This document shows, one piece after another, positions 48,527-59,680 of a stretch of DNA of 64,000 bases. Source of the DNA: Phocoena phocoena (Eukaryota; Chordata; Mammalia; Artiodactyla; Phocoenidae). Positions within the stretch are counted from its first letter, which is position 1; every line of letters starts with the position of its first letter. Made by a program: the position numbers and the translations under genes. A model generated the notes under the pieces. It worked only from the letters and a program-made list of their open reading frames with translations, was not told the origin of the DNA and made no database searches. The stretch covers positions 3,039,001 through 3,103,000 of the forward strand of contig NC_089230.1 of assembly GCF_963924675.1 (NCBI RefSeq), given 5' to 3'.

Positions 48527-48532
48527 TATAAA
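48527..48532 (+). promoter_or_regulatory. candidate TATA box
   Basis: TATAAA in 'ttctataaaggagg' sits just upstream of a GC box-like 'ccgcccc' (48548-48554) at the edge of the CpG island. A start site would be expected about 30 bases downstream, next to the G run. The motif is common by chance, so this is tentative. Confidence 0.35.
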
Positions 48533-48563
48533 GGAGGAAAGGCAGCTCCGCCCCTCTTTGCGC

Positions 48564-48596
48564 GGGGGGGGGGGGGGGGCGGGGGGCGGAGGAGGG
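48564..48596 (+). repeat. poly-G run with G-quadruplex potential
   Basis: Sixteen consecutive G, then C, then six G, then C and further G pairs. It is expected to form G-quadruplex DNA and to be prone to length error in assemblies. Confidence 0.8.
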
Positions 48597-49373
48597 GTGC
48601 TAAGCACGTGCCAGGCGTGATGGTCCCAGCGGCTTGATTTATGAGTCTGATAATAAAAGTCCCATTAGGCTCCTCTCATTGAGAAAAAGGAGCAGGAGAA
48701 AAAAAAGCTGTGTGTGTCACCAAGCGGCATTGACGCAGGCAGCTTTGACGGCAGCAGCCGCGAGCGGGGGACGCGGGGATGGGGGCTCAGGGGGCCCGCG
48801 AGGGGCGCGCGAGGGCCGGCTTCCTGGGCGCCGCGGCCCGGCTGCCCCGGGTCCGCGGCCGACCCCCCCTGGCGCTCCCCCGTGCGCGCTGCTCCCCCTC
48901 TGTCGCCCCCGAGTCCCCTGCAGCACGCCCCCCGCCTTCTCTGCTGCGCCTCCCCTTCTGTAGACCTGCATCTCCTGCGGGCCCTTCCCCTCTGTGCCCC
49001 CCGCGCCCGCCTCTGCCGCACCACCCCGAGATCTGCCAACCGCCCCATATCTGCACCTGCTCTGCAGCCCCCCAAGCCACGCTGCCGACCCCCGAGCGTC
49101 CCCAGCGCCGTTCCCCCTTGCCTGGGAGAGTGCTGGATGGAGAGGGAGGGGTACGGGCCTGGAGGCCGCAGGTCGCAGCCCTCAGGGGAAGGGAGCTAAG
49201 GTTGGAGACAGGGAGGCACCACATTCCCCATGTGATCCAACGGGATGCCTAAGCCCGGGGGTTCCTGCCGCCGGAAGCCCCTGCAGACCCGCACACCCCC
49301 AGACATCGCCTCCAGCCCCTCTCCGGCAAGCCCATTGGGCATGGCCAGAAACCTACCGGCGTCAGGGTTATTT

Positions 49374-49566
49374 ATTTTTTTTAACCTCTTTATTGGAGTA
49401 TAATTGCTTTACAATGGTGTGTTAATTTCTACTGTGTAACAAAGTGAATCAGCTATACATATACATATATCCCCATATCCCCTCCCTCTTGCGTCTCCCT
49501 CCTACCCTCCCTATCCCACCCCTCTAGATGGACACAAAGCACTGAACTGATCTCCCTGTGCTATGA
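49374..49566 (-). mobile_element. short 5'-truncated L1, antisense
   Basis: T-rich start, then 'cctctttattggagtataat', 'tgctttacaatggtgtgtta' and 'tgatctccctgtgctatgag', the reverse of a cetartiodactyl L1 3' UTR. The 13-base target duplication 'gtcagggttattt' lies at 49361-49373 and 49567-49579. Only about 190 bases were inserted. Confidence 0.9.
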
Positions 49567-49579
49567 GTCAGGGTTATTT

Positions 49580-50169
49580 TTATGTTAAAAAAAATTCTTC
49601 AGGATAAGAAAAAAGATGAGTGACGCTGTGCTCTGAGTGTGCCTGTCGGATCCAGGGCCCTGCTATCATTCCGGCGTGTTTCTCATGCAAAGCTCTGGGG
49701 CCAAGCCTCCTATGCTGGGGCCACGTGGGAACAGCCCAGAAGAAGGGTGTTGGTGGGGGAGGGTCAGATGCAGCCGTTGTGGCCTGCAGGTAAACGCCGC
49801 TTCTCTATTATAAGGAGCAAAGTTCTGACTGAAGGGAAACATCTAAATTTCCAAATCAATGGGTTTCCACACACTCTCCACAACAGAATAGCTGGCCAGG
49901 TCTACCCTTCTCACAGTGTGCTAGAAAGTCCATCATATACGACTGACCTTGGCAGCTACAAGTTAGCCTCAGCCGTAAATTCTGACATCTCTACTCTCAT
50001 ATCCACCTGGTGTGGTAGATATATTACTCGTGATGTCCTCGTGGCATGGAACTTTCCAACTCAGCTGTAGCAGGCAGCAGCCTCGCTGGTGGAGAGAGAT
50101 TCTGAGAAGCCCTCTTGTTAGAATTCCCTTCTCATCCCCAGCAAATCCTAAGTATACCTTAGAATTCAA
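49580..50169. other. unique sequence, nothing recognised
   Basis: A 143-residue + frame at 49639-50070 has no family motif and no splice support. I do not call a gene. Confidence 0.4.
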
Positions 50170-50665
50170 TAGACGTAAGTCTGATACTTGTACACCAATA
50201 TTCAAAGCAGTGTTATACACAGCAGCCAAAGGGTGGAAACAACCCAAATGTTGATGAACTGAAAAACAAAATGTGGCCTATCCGTGCAATGGAATGTCAT
50301 TCAGCCATAAAAAGGAACACATTTCCAACACGTGCTACAACATGGATGAACTTGAGGACAATATGGTTAAGTGAAGTAAGCCAGGCATAAAAGGACAAAT
50401 ACTGTGTACGTCCACTTATATGAGGTCCCTAGAGTAGGCGGAAACATGGAGACAGAAAGTAGAAGGGTGGGTGCCAAGGGCTGGGAAGCGGGGGATGGGG
50501 ACTTATTGTTTAATGGGGACAGAGCTGCTGCTTGGGAGGAGGAAAAAGTTGGGATAATGGTGACGGTCGCACAACGTGGTGAAAGTGACCAATGTCGCGC
50601 AACCGCACACTTACAGACTGCTATGTTATGTGTACATTTCACCATAATAAACAAACAAGCAAACA
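50170..50665 (+). mobile_element. old L1 ORF2 tail and 3' UTR
   Basis: 'caaagcagtgttatacacag', 'cagccaaagggtggaaacaa', 'gtcattcagccataaaaagg', 'catggatgaacttgaggac' and 'ggttaagtgaagtaagccag' are L1 ORF2 3' text. A 3' UTR follows ('gctgggaagcgggggatggg', 'tgtacatttcaccataataa'). Confidence 0.85.
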
Positions 50666-51014
50666 CCAGCGTCTTCTGGAGATGCTACTTCCCCCGGGGT
50701 TTCCTCCTCAAACTGTCGATTCTAAGGACGGCACCCCTCAGGCAGGGCACCCGAGTTGCAAACACCAGCTTTAAATGTACCTTCTGTTGCCTTAGAACCC
50801 ACATGAGGTAAGATATTAAAGGTCACTAAGGGTTTTCTAGGCCTTTTATATCGATTTGAGAATGTTCCAGAGTGGACTAAATCCTTACACCCTCTGGATC
50901 TTCCCTGTGATAGTGCCCCGCCCCCAAGGCTACTGCAGACATACATTAACGGAATGGATCCGGGGGAAGAAAAGTAATTTCCACTTTTTTGGTTACTGCT
51001 AACCTAAGTGCACT
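50666..51014. other. unique sequence, nothing recognised
   Basis: No recognised feature. Confidence 0.4.
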
Positions 51015-51450
51015 AGTATCACACAGCTACGGTAAGATGGACTCAAATCTGGGGGCTTAAAGCAACATAAATTGACCATCTTCCGATACTGGAGGTCAGA
51101 AATCCAACCCCGGTCTCACTGGGCTAAAATCAAGGTGTGGGCAGGGCTGCGTTCTTCCTGGAGCTTCCAGGGCAGAATCTGCCCCTTGCCTCCCCCGCAT
51201 TCCTCTGCTCCTGGTCCCTTGCACTGTCTTCACTGGCAGCAAGGCTCCATTTGCTCCATCCCCTTCTGCCCACGGCCGGGAAAGGTGATGAACTTGAGCT
51301 GGGACCACCTGGGTGATCTGTTATTCTCCCCATCTCAAGGTCCACACCCCAATCACACAGCAGAGTCTTCTTTGCCATGTCAGGTGCCACAGTCACAGGT
51401 TCTGGGGTCTAGGGTATGGACGTCTTTGGGGCCGTGATTCTGCCTGACTC
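51015..51450 (-). mobile_element. MLT1-like LTR fragment, antisense
   Basis: 'gggggcttaaagcaacataa', 'atactggaggtcagaaatcc', 'aaaatcaaggtgtgggcagg', then 'ggtctagggtatggacgtct' and 'ttggggccgtgattctgcc' read as the reverse complement of the same LTR class as at 9.2 and 44.4 kb. Middle parts are missing or diverged. Confidence 0.65.
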
Positions 51451-52954
51451 ACCAAGGCTCCTGTGAGGGCTCCTGATTCTATATTAAGGAATATTGCTCT
51501 AGGTGAACTCGGCGGCACCAAGCAGTTGCTCACAACTCAATACTCAGGAGAGAAATTAAGTGAAGCTCTCCTGTGTGCTTGATTTTTCAGTGGCTTTGTT
51601 CCTGTTTTAGAGCCCTGGGAGTCCTCCTGGCACAGTTGTGATACCCTGGAATGAGTGGTGGGTGTTGACTGGGAGCTCATCTTTGCAGCTGAGACCCCAG
51701 GAGACAGTCACCCACCCTGTGTGCAACTTGCTGGGGGGTTGGGCAACACAGGTCCCCAGGCGTAGACTCCGTGGAGAGGGAAGGTGGATGCAGGGCACCA
51801 CCGGTGACTTGTGTCTCAAGTCACCGAGGGTCTTGCATTGGTGGGGCTCAGGCTTGTTTATTACCGGGCTGTCACCTTCTTAAAATTCTTAGTGTTTTTG
51901 AACAAGAATCCCCAAATCTTCATCTTGCGTGGGGCCCAGCCAATTGTGTAGCCAGCAGGGGGTGGCTGGGACATGCTGCCCGCTGGGGGTCACGCGGCTG
52001 GTCCTTCTAGCTGAGCCCCGCTCATCACCCTGAGCACTGCATTGTCCTTTCTGCCCTGAGCACAGTCGTGCCTGGATATTGACGAGGCTGGCTGCCGGGT
52101 TCCTGCCGTGGGTGCTGCATGGGGTCCAGGATGGGGCAGGCCTGCTGCCCTTCGGCACTTAGTAGTCAGAGAGAAGCGCTCTGCTGCTGTAACGGGTGAC
52201 CTGACCATGAAGCCACTCGAGGCTAAGACGAGGGTCACGGTCCTGAGGCTGGCAGCTCGTGGCCTCCAAGGTTGCACAGATATTCGGGCCACAAGGAAAG
52301 GAAAGCCCAGAGCAGACACGCCCACTGGGTCCCTCCTGGGCTTCTGCTTGGACAGGCGGCACCTCGGCTTCTACTCCAACTACTCAACAGAACTCAGCGT
52401 GGCGGCCACATCGAAGGGCAGGCGAGGACTGGGAAATATGTCACCCCGTGTTGGGCTGTATTTCTGTTCCTGGGGCAGCAGGGGAGGGTGGGGTTTGCAG
52501 GTGGTCTCAGCTACGCCCTCTGCTTCCCCGTTGGTCCCCCACTGCTGCTCTGGGCCTGCACTTCTGGACTGAACCCCACGGTTGGTCCTGCCCTGTGTTT
52601 CCCATCTCCCCTGTTGGCTTTGCCTCTCGGAGGATGCTAACAGTCTCTGCCTCTGAGTACAGCCATAATTAAATTATTTTTTTTTAAATTCATCTTCTAG
52701 CTTTTGGTGCAAGCCAGGGAGACTATAATGCATTTTGTTTGCTCTCTAAAAACTTTGCAGAGATCATCTTGGATGGTTAGTTACATGGATAAGAGGGAGG
52801 GGAAACAGCTGGACCTTGGAGAAAAGAAAGCTCATCTGAGCCTGTCACCTTACTGAAAACACTTGATGCCCACCTGTTGCCTTAGGATAGACCTAATTCT
52901 GAGTACTCTCTCCTTTCCAGCTTCTCTTTACTTTCTTCCTGCTGGATGAGGGAC
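51451..52954. other. unique sequence without recognised genes
   Basis: Between 52.0 and 52.65 kb four or more frames are open at once on both strands (up to 154 codons), which indicates GC-rich composition. No motif is recognised. Confidence 0.4.
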
Positions 52955-52955
52955 T

Positions 52956-53282
52956 TCTTTTTTTTTTAATTTATTTATTTTATTTTTTGGCTGCATTGGG
53001 TCTTCGTTGCTGCGCGTGGGCTTTCTCTAGTTACAGCAAGGGGTAGCTACTCTTTGTTTCGGTGCGCGGGCTTCTCATTGCGGTGGCTTCTCTTGTTGCA
53101 GAGCACGGGCTATAGGTGAGCAGGCTTCAGTAGTTATGGTGCGGGCTCAGTAGTTGTGGCTCATGGGCTCTAGAGCACGGGCTCAGTAGTTGTGGCACAC
53201 GGACTTAGTTGCTCCGCAGCATGTGGGATCTTCCCGGACCAGGGCTTGAACCCACGTGTCCCCTGCATTGGCAGGCGGATTC
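52956..53282 (-). mobile_element. CHR SINE, long form, antisense, head lost
   Basis: It begins with T/ATTT tail sequence, then 'ggctgcattgggtcttcgtt', and the long-form blocks 'gtagttgtggcacacggact' and 'ccctgcattggcaggcgg'. The reading stops at 'ggcggattctt', where the usual tRNA-like head ('aaccactgcgccaccaggga') should be. A (tttc)n run follows directly instead. Confidence 0.9.
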
Positions 53283-53310
53283 TTTCTTTCTTTCTTTCTT
53301 TTTTTTTTTA
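53282..53310. repeat. (TTTC)n microsatellite at SINE end
   Basis: About five tttc units and then about ten T. It replaces the missing head of the SINE to its left. Confidence 0.8.
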
Positions 53311-53869
53311 CAGTCTTCCTTTGTTAGCCAGCTAAGCTCAAAATAATTATCCTAGACCTTAGGGAAAGACAAGGGATAAGAACCTAAGTACTTTCCACTG
53401 GATCAAAGGTGGCTGGTTCTGCACTTTCTGGTAGAAAAATGATCTTAGACCTTCAGGAACTGTATCGGCCTCTTTGTTAAAAGTTCCATTTTCAAATAAC
53501 TTATTTCTTGGTGAAGATCTTTAAAGAGGGGGCGTGGCATTCTTCTCAAGCCTCTGAGTCCTCTCACTGCTGGCTTAACATAGCCTCCTTGAAGAATCTG
53601 AATGCTTTGGGACCGGAAAGAATATTACAGGCAAAGAGGTCAACCCTTTTATTGTATAAAGATGGAAGATACAATCCAGAAAGATGGAATAGCATTTCTA
53701 GATTCAAACGGTGTGTTAACTGTAGTGGGGATGAAAATGAACAAAAAATGCAAATTTCTTAAATTTCAGTTAAATGTTCTTTCCCCTCCCTCTCTTAGAA
53801 GTGAGACGTTTCAAAGACTGTGGACGTATAGAAACGATAGATAGATAAACAGATGGCACTTTGTCATTT
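53311..53869. other. unique sequence, nothing recognised
   Basis: An open frame at 53508-53762 has no motif. A short (gata)n run lies near 53834-53850. Confidence 0.4.
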
Positions 53870-54055
53870 ATGTCTATAAATGACACACACATTTGATCCT
53901 TAAACCAAACTATTATGTAGTCGGGGAACATATTGTTTTATCCCCATTTTACAGTTAAGGAAATAGAGTCTTAGTGACATCAAATGACTTCCCCAAATTC
54001 ACAGAGCAAGAACTTGACAGAATTGAGAACACAAATCATGCCTGGTTCCAAGTGA
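53870..54055 (-). repeat. MIR SINE
   Basis: 'gttttatccccattttacag', 'ttaaggaaatagagtcttag', 'caaatgacttccccaaattc' and 'acagagcaagaacttgacag' match MIR in reverse. A clear copy. Confidence 0.85.
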
Positions 54056-54114
54056 TTTTTTCCAGTATATTTATTACATAATATAGAGGGATACAGGTTC
54101 AAAATGTATGTGCT

Positions 54115-56241
54115 CCTAACAATGAAATATCAGAAAGAGAAATTAAGGAAACAATCCCATTTACCATTGCATTGAAAAGAATAAAATACTTAGGAATAAA
54201 TCTACCTAGGGCAGCAGAAGACTTGTACTCCAAAAATTATAAGACACTGATGAAAAAAATTGAAGATGACACAAACAGATGAAAAACTATACCATGTTCT
54301 TGGATTGGAAGAATCAATATTGTTAAAATGACCGTATTACCCAAGGAAGTCTACACATTCAAGGCAATCCCTATCAAATTACCAATAGCAGTTTTCACAG
54401 AACTACAACAAAAAATTTTTTAATTTGCATGGAAACACAAAAGACCTGGAATAGCCAGAACAATTTTGAGAAAGAAGAATGGAGCTGGGGGAATCATGCT
54501 CCCTAACTTCAGACTATACCACAAAGCTATAGTAATCAAAACAGTGTGGTACTGGCACAAAACCAGAAATATATATCAATAGAACAGTATAGAAATATCA
54601 GAAATAAACCCACACACTATAGTCAATTAATCTATGACAAAGGAGGAAAGAATATACAATGGAGAAAAGGCAGTCTCTTCAATAAGTTGTGCTAGGAAAA
54701 CTGGACAGCTACATGTAAAAGAATGAAATTAGAACATTTTCTAACACCATATACAAAAATAAACTCAAAATGGATTAAAGACCTAAGTGTAAGACAGGAT
54801 ACTATAAAGCTCCTAGAGGAAAACATAGGCAGAATACTTTTTTTTTTCGGTACGCGGGCCTCTCACTGCTGTGGCCTCTCCCGTTGCGGAGCACAGGCTC
54901 CGGACACGCAGGCTCAGCGGCCATGGCTCACGGGCCCAGCCGCTCCGCGGCATGTGGGATCTTCCCGGACCGGGGCACAAACCCGTGTCCCCTGCATCGG
55001 CAGGTGGACTCTCAACCACTGCGCCACCAGGGAAGCCCAGCAGAATACTTTTTGACATACATCGCAGCAATATTTTTTGGATCCATCTCCTAGAATAATA
55101 GAAATAAAAACAAAAAATAAACAAATAGAACTTAATCAAACTTAAACGTTTTTGCACAGTAAAGGAAAACCATAACAAAACAAAAATACAACTTATGGAA
55201 TGGGAGAAAATATTTGCAAATGATGCTACTGACAAGGGGTTAATTTCCAAAATATACAAACAGCTCATACAGCTTAAAAAACAAACAAACAAAAACCAAC
55301 CCAATAAAAAAATGGGCAGAAGACCTAAATAGACATTTCTCCAGAGAAGACATACAGAGTGTCAGCAAGCACATGAAAAGATGCCCAACATGGCTAATTA
55401 TTAGAGAAACGCAAATCAGAAATACCATGATGTATCACCTCACACCAGTCAGAATGGCCATCAGTAAGAAGTCTATAAATAATAAATGCTAGAGAGGGTG
55501 TGGAGAAAAGGGAACCCTCCTGCACCGTTGGTGGGAATGTAAATTGGTGCAGCCACTATGGAGAACACTGTGAAGGTTCCTTGAAAACATAAAAATAGAG
55601 TTACCGTATGATCCATCAATCCCACTCCTGGGCATATATCCATAGAAAACTCTAATTCAAAAAGATTACATGAGACCCAATATTCATAGCAGCACTATAT
55701 ACAATAGCCAAGACGTGGAAGCAACTTAAATGTCCATCAACAGGTGAGTGGATAAAGATGTGGTACATATATTCAATGGAATATTACTCAGCCATAAAAA
55801 AGAATGAAATAATGCCATTTGCAGCAACATGGAAGGACCTAGAGATTATCATACTAAGTGAAGTAAGTCAGACAGAGAAAGATAAACGTCACATATCACT
55901 AATATGTGGAATCTAAAAAAATGATACAAAAGAACTTATTTACAAAACAGAAATAGACTCACAGACATAGAAAACAAACTTATGGTTACCGATGGGGAAA
56001 GCAGGGGGTGGTGGAGACAAATTAGGAGTTTGGGATTAACATATACACACTACTATATATAAAGCAGATAAATGACAAAGACTTCCTGTATAACTCAGGG
56101 AACTCAATATCTTGTAATAATCTATATGGGAAAAGAATCTGAAAAAGAATATATATATGTGTATAACTGAATCACTCTGCTGTACACCTGAAAATAACAC
56201 AACATTGTAAATTAACTATACTTCAATTTAAAAAATGGTTA
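54115..56241 (+). mobile_element. 5'-truncated L1 with nested SINE
   Basis: About 1.9 kb of L1 ORF2 3' half and 3' UTR, for example 'ggagctgggggaatcatgct', 'cagactataccacaaagcta', 'cggtggtgggaatgtaaatt'-like text near 55528, and the end 'gtaaattaactatacttcaa'. The 14-base target duplication 'aaaatgtatgtgct' lies at 54101-54114 and 56242-56255. Stops and frameshifts remove any ORF2 product. A CHR-2 SINE is inserted at 54843-55039. Confidence 0.95.
54843..55039 (-). mobile_element. CHR-2 SINE nested in L1, antisense
   Basis: T run, 'cggtacgcgggcctctcact', body, and the reversed head 'gcgccaccagggaagccc'. The target duplication 'gcagaatacttttt' at 54829-54842 and 55040-55053 is L1 sequence, so this SINE is younger than the L1. 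The run of open frames here is SINE sequence. Confidence 0.95.
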
Positions 56242-56255
56242 AAAATGTATGTGCT

Positions 56256-56526
56256 GAGTTTAGTAGACGGGTCATAGAAAAATATGTTTATATTATATCC
56301 TGTTAAGTTCATCACGCCCCAAGTTGCCTGAGGATAAAGCAGTCCCTAGACCCTAATCTTTCCAGTTCAGTGAACCAAATTACTTCCTTAAAACATTTTT
56401 TTCCATTAATATAGATCTGTTTACACTTGGGAAATTTTATTTGTTTTTCTTTTAAAAAGAAAATGACTGGTGGATTGTAAACTGATGTAAACTGATGTAA
56501 ACCCTTTGAAGAGAGTTCGACAATAT
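56256..56526. other. unique sequence with a small tandem repeat
   Basis: The 10-base unit 'gtaaactgat' is repeated 2.6 times at 56477-56502. Nothing else is recognised. Confidence 0.5.
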
Positions 56527-56541
56527 CTAGCAAGACTATGT

Positions 56542-56895
56542 ATTTTTTTTCTTTAGTTAATTTATTTTATTTTTGGCTGCGTTGGGTCTTTGTTGCTGCA
56601 CATGGGTTTTCTCTAGTTGCAGTGAGTTGGGGCTACTCTTCTTTGCGGTGCATGGGCTTCTCATTGCAGTGGTTTCTCTTGTTGAAGAGCAAAGGCTCTA
56701 GGAGTGCAGGCTTCAGTAGTTGTGGCATGTGGGCTCAGTAGTTGTGGCTCACGGGCTCTAGAGCGCAGGCTCAGTAGTTGCAGCGCACAGGCTTAGCTGC
56801 TCCGCAGCACGTGGGCTCTTCCTGGACCAGGGCTCAAACCCACGTCCCCTGCATTGGCAGGCGGATTCTTAACCACTGCACCACCAGGGAAGCCC
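56542..56895 (-). mobile_element. CHR SINE, long form, antisense
   Basis: About 350 bases with a T-rich/ATTT tail side, 'ggctgcgttgggtctttgtt', repeated 'cagtagttgtggc' blocks and the reversed head. The 15-base target duplication with one mismatch ('ctagcaagactatgt' / 'ctaacaagactatgt') lies at 56527-56541 and 56896-56910. Confidence 0.95.
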
Positions 56896-56910
56896 CTAAC
56901 AAGACTATGT

Positions 56911-57810
56911 TTACATTTACTTTGCAGCCTAGCAATTCCACTTCAAGGAATTTACCCTGAAGTTATAACTTCCATAGTATGAAAATGTAAAAACAGAAAG
57001 TAATTTATTGCACTTATTTGTAATTGTAAAGTATTGGAGATTGCCTAATTGTCCAAGCATAGGACATGCACACAGTAGAGCTGCTGTTAAAAACTGAGGA
57101 AGATACTGAAAAACAATAGGGAGTGATTTCCAGGAGATGTTACTAATCCCAGACAGGAAATTGCAAAAGAGCATATAGAGTATACGTTTTGTGGAGAAAA
57201 TAAGAAAACAAACACATCTGCCACCTTTACAAAAGGAAACAGAGTTGAGATAAACCAGAAAACAGTGAAATTGGTTTCTAGCCAGGCCTGGGGGTGGTGA
57301 GGGGAGATGGAATGGAAAGAACTTAGATGGAGGGGCCTCTCTCTGTGCATTTAAAGTACAGTTTTGACTTTCAGAAGCTTATTCAAAAATACATGCTCAG
57401 AGAATAAAATTAAATCGATAAGAACAGGAAGGGGAAACCCCTGAACCTGAAAGGGCAACGCAACAAAGGAATCCTGTCATCCATCAAAGGAAAGGAAATG
57501 GAAAGTAAATACAGAAGACAGAACAAACTGAGAACTTCTGAGCAAAGTGTAGTTTATAGATCACCTGGATTTCATATCATGTGGTGAGAGGTGCTGGGGG
57601 GAGAATGCAAAACTAATCTTGACCTCCTTTAGTTGTTTTTGTTGCAGGGGTGAGGGCAAAGCAATTATGAAACTTTCAGACACATTATGGCATTGAGCAA
57701 GTAACGAAATATGTTGATGTGGTTAGAGTGGGGTCAGGAGGGCTCTCACTGTGATAAAGGGACATACACAGATGCCATGAGAAGGCAAGAAAGACTCCTG
57801 AAATATGTAA
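56911..57810. other. unique sequence, nothing recognised
   Basis: AT-rich. No exon or mobile element is recognised. A diverged L1-like phrase may exist near 57.0-57.1 kb, but I cannot support it. Confidence 0.4.
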
Positions 57811-57884
57811 ATGCGTGTATATGTGCACACATATGTGTGTCTATGTATGTGTGCGTGTGCATATATTTGTGTGTGTGTGTGCGC
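57811..57884. repeat. TG/TA-rich microsatellite
   Basis: Interrupted gt and at repeats with a pure gtgtgtgtgtgt core near 57868-57880. It is a likely length-variable locus. Confidence 0.85.
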
Positions 57885-58153
57885 TCACTAATTGCCTAGA
57901 TCTGTCTGCTCAAGGGTCAAGAAGGAAGGACACCCCACTAGCAGTGAGCAACCTTGGTACCCAGATCTTGGTCTCTAATACCACTACAAGGACCAGCGTT
58001 CCTTGGAGGAATGGCTGATTCCAGGCTGGGGCGAGGAAGGTACAAGATGGGTCTGTAACATTTTACTGTGCCAAAAGCAGGGAAGAGCTCAGAAAATGAC
58101 AGGGCATTTCGTGTGGGCAGGAGCCAGCTTACGGGGTTCTCACTGGTCCTTTT

Positions 58154-58360
58154 TTTTTTTTTTTTTTTTGCGGTACGCGGGCCTCTCACTGCTGCGGCCT
58201 CTCCCGTTGCGGAGCACAGGCTCCGGATGCGCAGGCTCAGCGGCCACGGCTCACGGGCCCAGCCGCTCCGCGGCATGTGGGATCCTCCCGGACCTGGGCA
58301 CGAACCCGTGTCCTCTGCATCGGCAGGCGGACTCTCAACCACTGCGCCACCAGGGAAGCC
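58154..58360 (-). mobile_element. CHR-2 SINE, short form, antisense
   Basis: T run, 'gcggtacgcgggcctctcac', body, and the reversed head 'gcgccaccagggaagcc'. A perfect 15-base target duplication, 'ctcactggtcctttt', lies at 58139-58153 and 58361-58375. The 181-codon + frame and 155-codon - frame here run through this SINE and are not genes. Confidence 0.95.
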
Positions 58361-58375
58361 CTCACTGGTCCTTTT

Positions 58376-58869
58376 ATGGACCAAACATGAGGAAACTAAG
58401 TGCATGCAAAGATGAATTATATATCATCATGCCTAGGACTCTGTGTCCTGAACACTTTAATGCTCGCAACATCACTGATACGCAGATACATAAAGTAGTG
58501 AATGAGGGAAGAGGGAGGGTTCTTTCCCACCCCACGGCTGATGAGTGAAAGTGGAGGGTGTGCTGGGTTCCAGCGCTAAAGAAGCAGGAGTGGACCAAGT
58601 TGGAACCCTCCCCTGAAGCCGATTTGGGGCAGAATATTAGCCAGATCTTCACGTGTCTCTGCACAGACTACTTATTAGTTGCAAGTGAAACAAAAAGAGT
58701 GATTACACAGTGGAGACATCAAACAAGAACCTCATCAGGATTCAGACGCCCAGTGAGAACTGGGTGGACGTCAGAGCCTCCGACGTGCTATTCTGAAAAA
58801 GACACAGCCTCCTCTCTGTGGTGTTCCAGCTGAGAACGCATAACCTGAATCCAGTCCTGATGAAACATC
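58376..58869. other. unique sequence, nothing recognised
   Basis: No recognised gene or repeat. Confidence 0.4.
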
Positions 58870-59410
58870 TAACTAACCCACACTGAGAAACGGTTTATTC
58901 AGAAATGGGGGGAGGGGATATCTATAGTCTTCCAAAATGTCCGTGTCATAAAAGACAAAGAACGGTTCAGGAAAGTTCCAGATTGAGAGCATCTGAGAAT
59001 AGAGCAATTAAATGAAATCCTTGCCCCTAGACTGCATTCTGCTCTGAAGGGGAGGACGTGTCTGAAAGACATTGGATCAATGGAAAAAACTGGAATATGG
59101 ATGGAGATGAGATAAAAGTACTTTATCAGTAATGTTCATTGGCTGAAGTTGACTACAGTGCTGTGTTTATATAAGAAAATATTCTTATTTTTAGGAAATA
59201 CACACTGAAGTATTTGGGTAGTAAAGGACCAAGAGGTACAACTCACTCTTAACCGGTTAGAAAAGTAGAGAGCCTGCAATTGACAAGGAACATGGAGGTA
59301 AGAGTTCACAGGAGAGTCTGAGTAACAGGTGCATGGAGGTGCCTTGTACCATTTTTATTCTTGCACGTTTTCTGTAAATTTGAAGTTATTTCCAAGTAAA
59401 AGTCTAAAAA
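58870..59410 (+). mobile_element. old L1 3' UTR
   Basis: 'gtcataaaagacaaagaacg', 'ggaaagttccagattgagag', 'ggaaatacacactgaagtat', 'ttgggtagtaaaggaccaag' and 'gttttctgtaaatttgaagt' follow in order the old L1MB-like 3' UTR seen also at 14.9-15.5 kb. Confidence 0.75.
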
Positions 59411-59574
59411 ATGTGAATGATGAAATTTAAATAGATGAAATATTTAGGATAATTAAGTCACGCCACTTATGGAACAGATATGACGTAACTAAAATTTCTG
59501 CATTTATATGCTCGGTTTCAAAATCTGAACACAATCCACAGCTATACTGTCCTTCCTTTAAAAAAAAGAGCCTA

Positions 59575-59670
59575 CTCAGAGCTCCACTACTATCTGGCTG
59601 TGTCACATTATTTACCCTCATTTTCCTCATTTATAGCACAGCGTTTTGGGGCTAGGGGATTAGTCTCATT
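59575..59670 (+). repeat. MIR SINE fragment
   Basis: 'ctccactactatctggctgt', 'gtcacattatttaccctcat' and 'tttcctcatttatagcacag' follow the MIR core on the + strand. Confidence 0.6.
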
Positions 59671-59680
59671 AGTTAATTGA

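Larger units (their letters stand above)
48490..49320. promoter_or_regulatory. CpG island
   Basis: From about 48540 the DNA is GC-rich with dense CG, strongest between 48730 and 49120 ('ccgcgaggggcgcgcgaggg', 'ggccggcttcctgggcgccg'). It spans an AT-rich block at 48640-48710 that could be a conserved regulatory core. Five or more overlapping open frames on both strands (up to 161 codons) are GC artefacts. An unmethylated promoter or developmental enhancer is the usual meaning of such an island. I cannot identify the gene. Confidence 0.65.

Noticed and set aside
48665..49425. Five to seven open frames of 84-161 codons on both strands
   Set aside because: The same CpG-island effect: simultaneous open frames on both strands and low-complexity composition.
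52108..52672. Overlapping frames of 111-154 codons
   Set aside because: Open in three sense and two antisense frames at once, so composition and not coding.
58003..58548. 181-codon sense frame with a 155-codon antisense partner
   Set aside because: Most of each frame is the CHR-2 SINE at 58154-58360, which stays open in several frames everywhere it occurs (also at 15.2, 36.3, 46.8, 54.8 and 61.1 kb).
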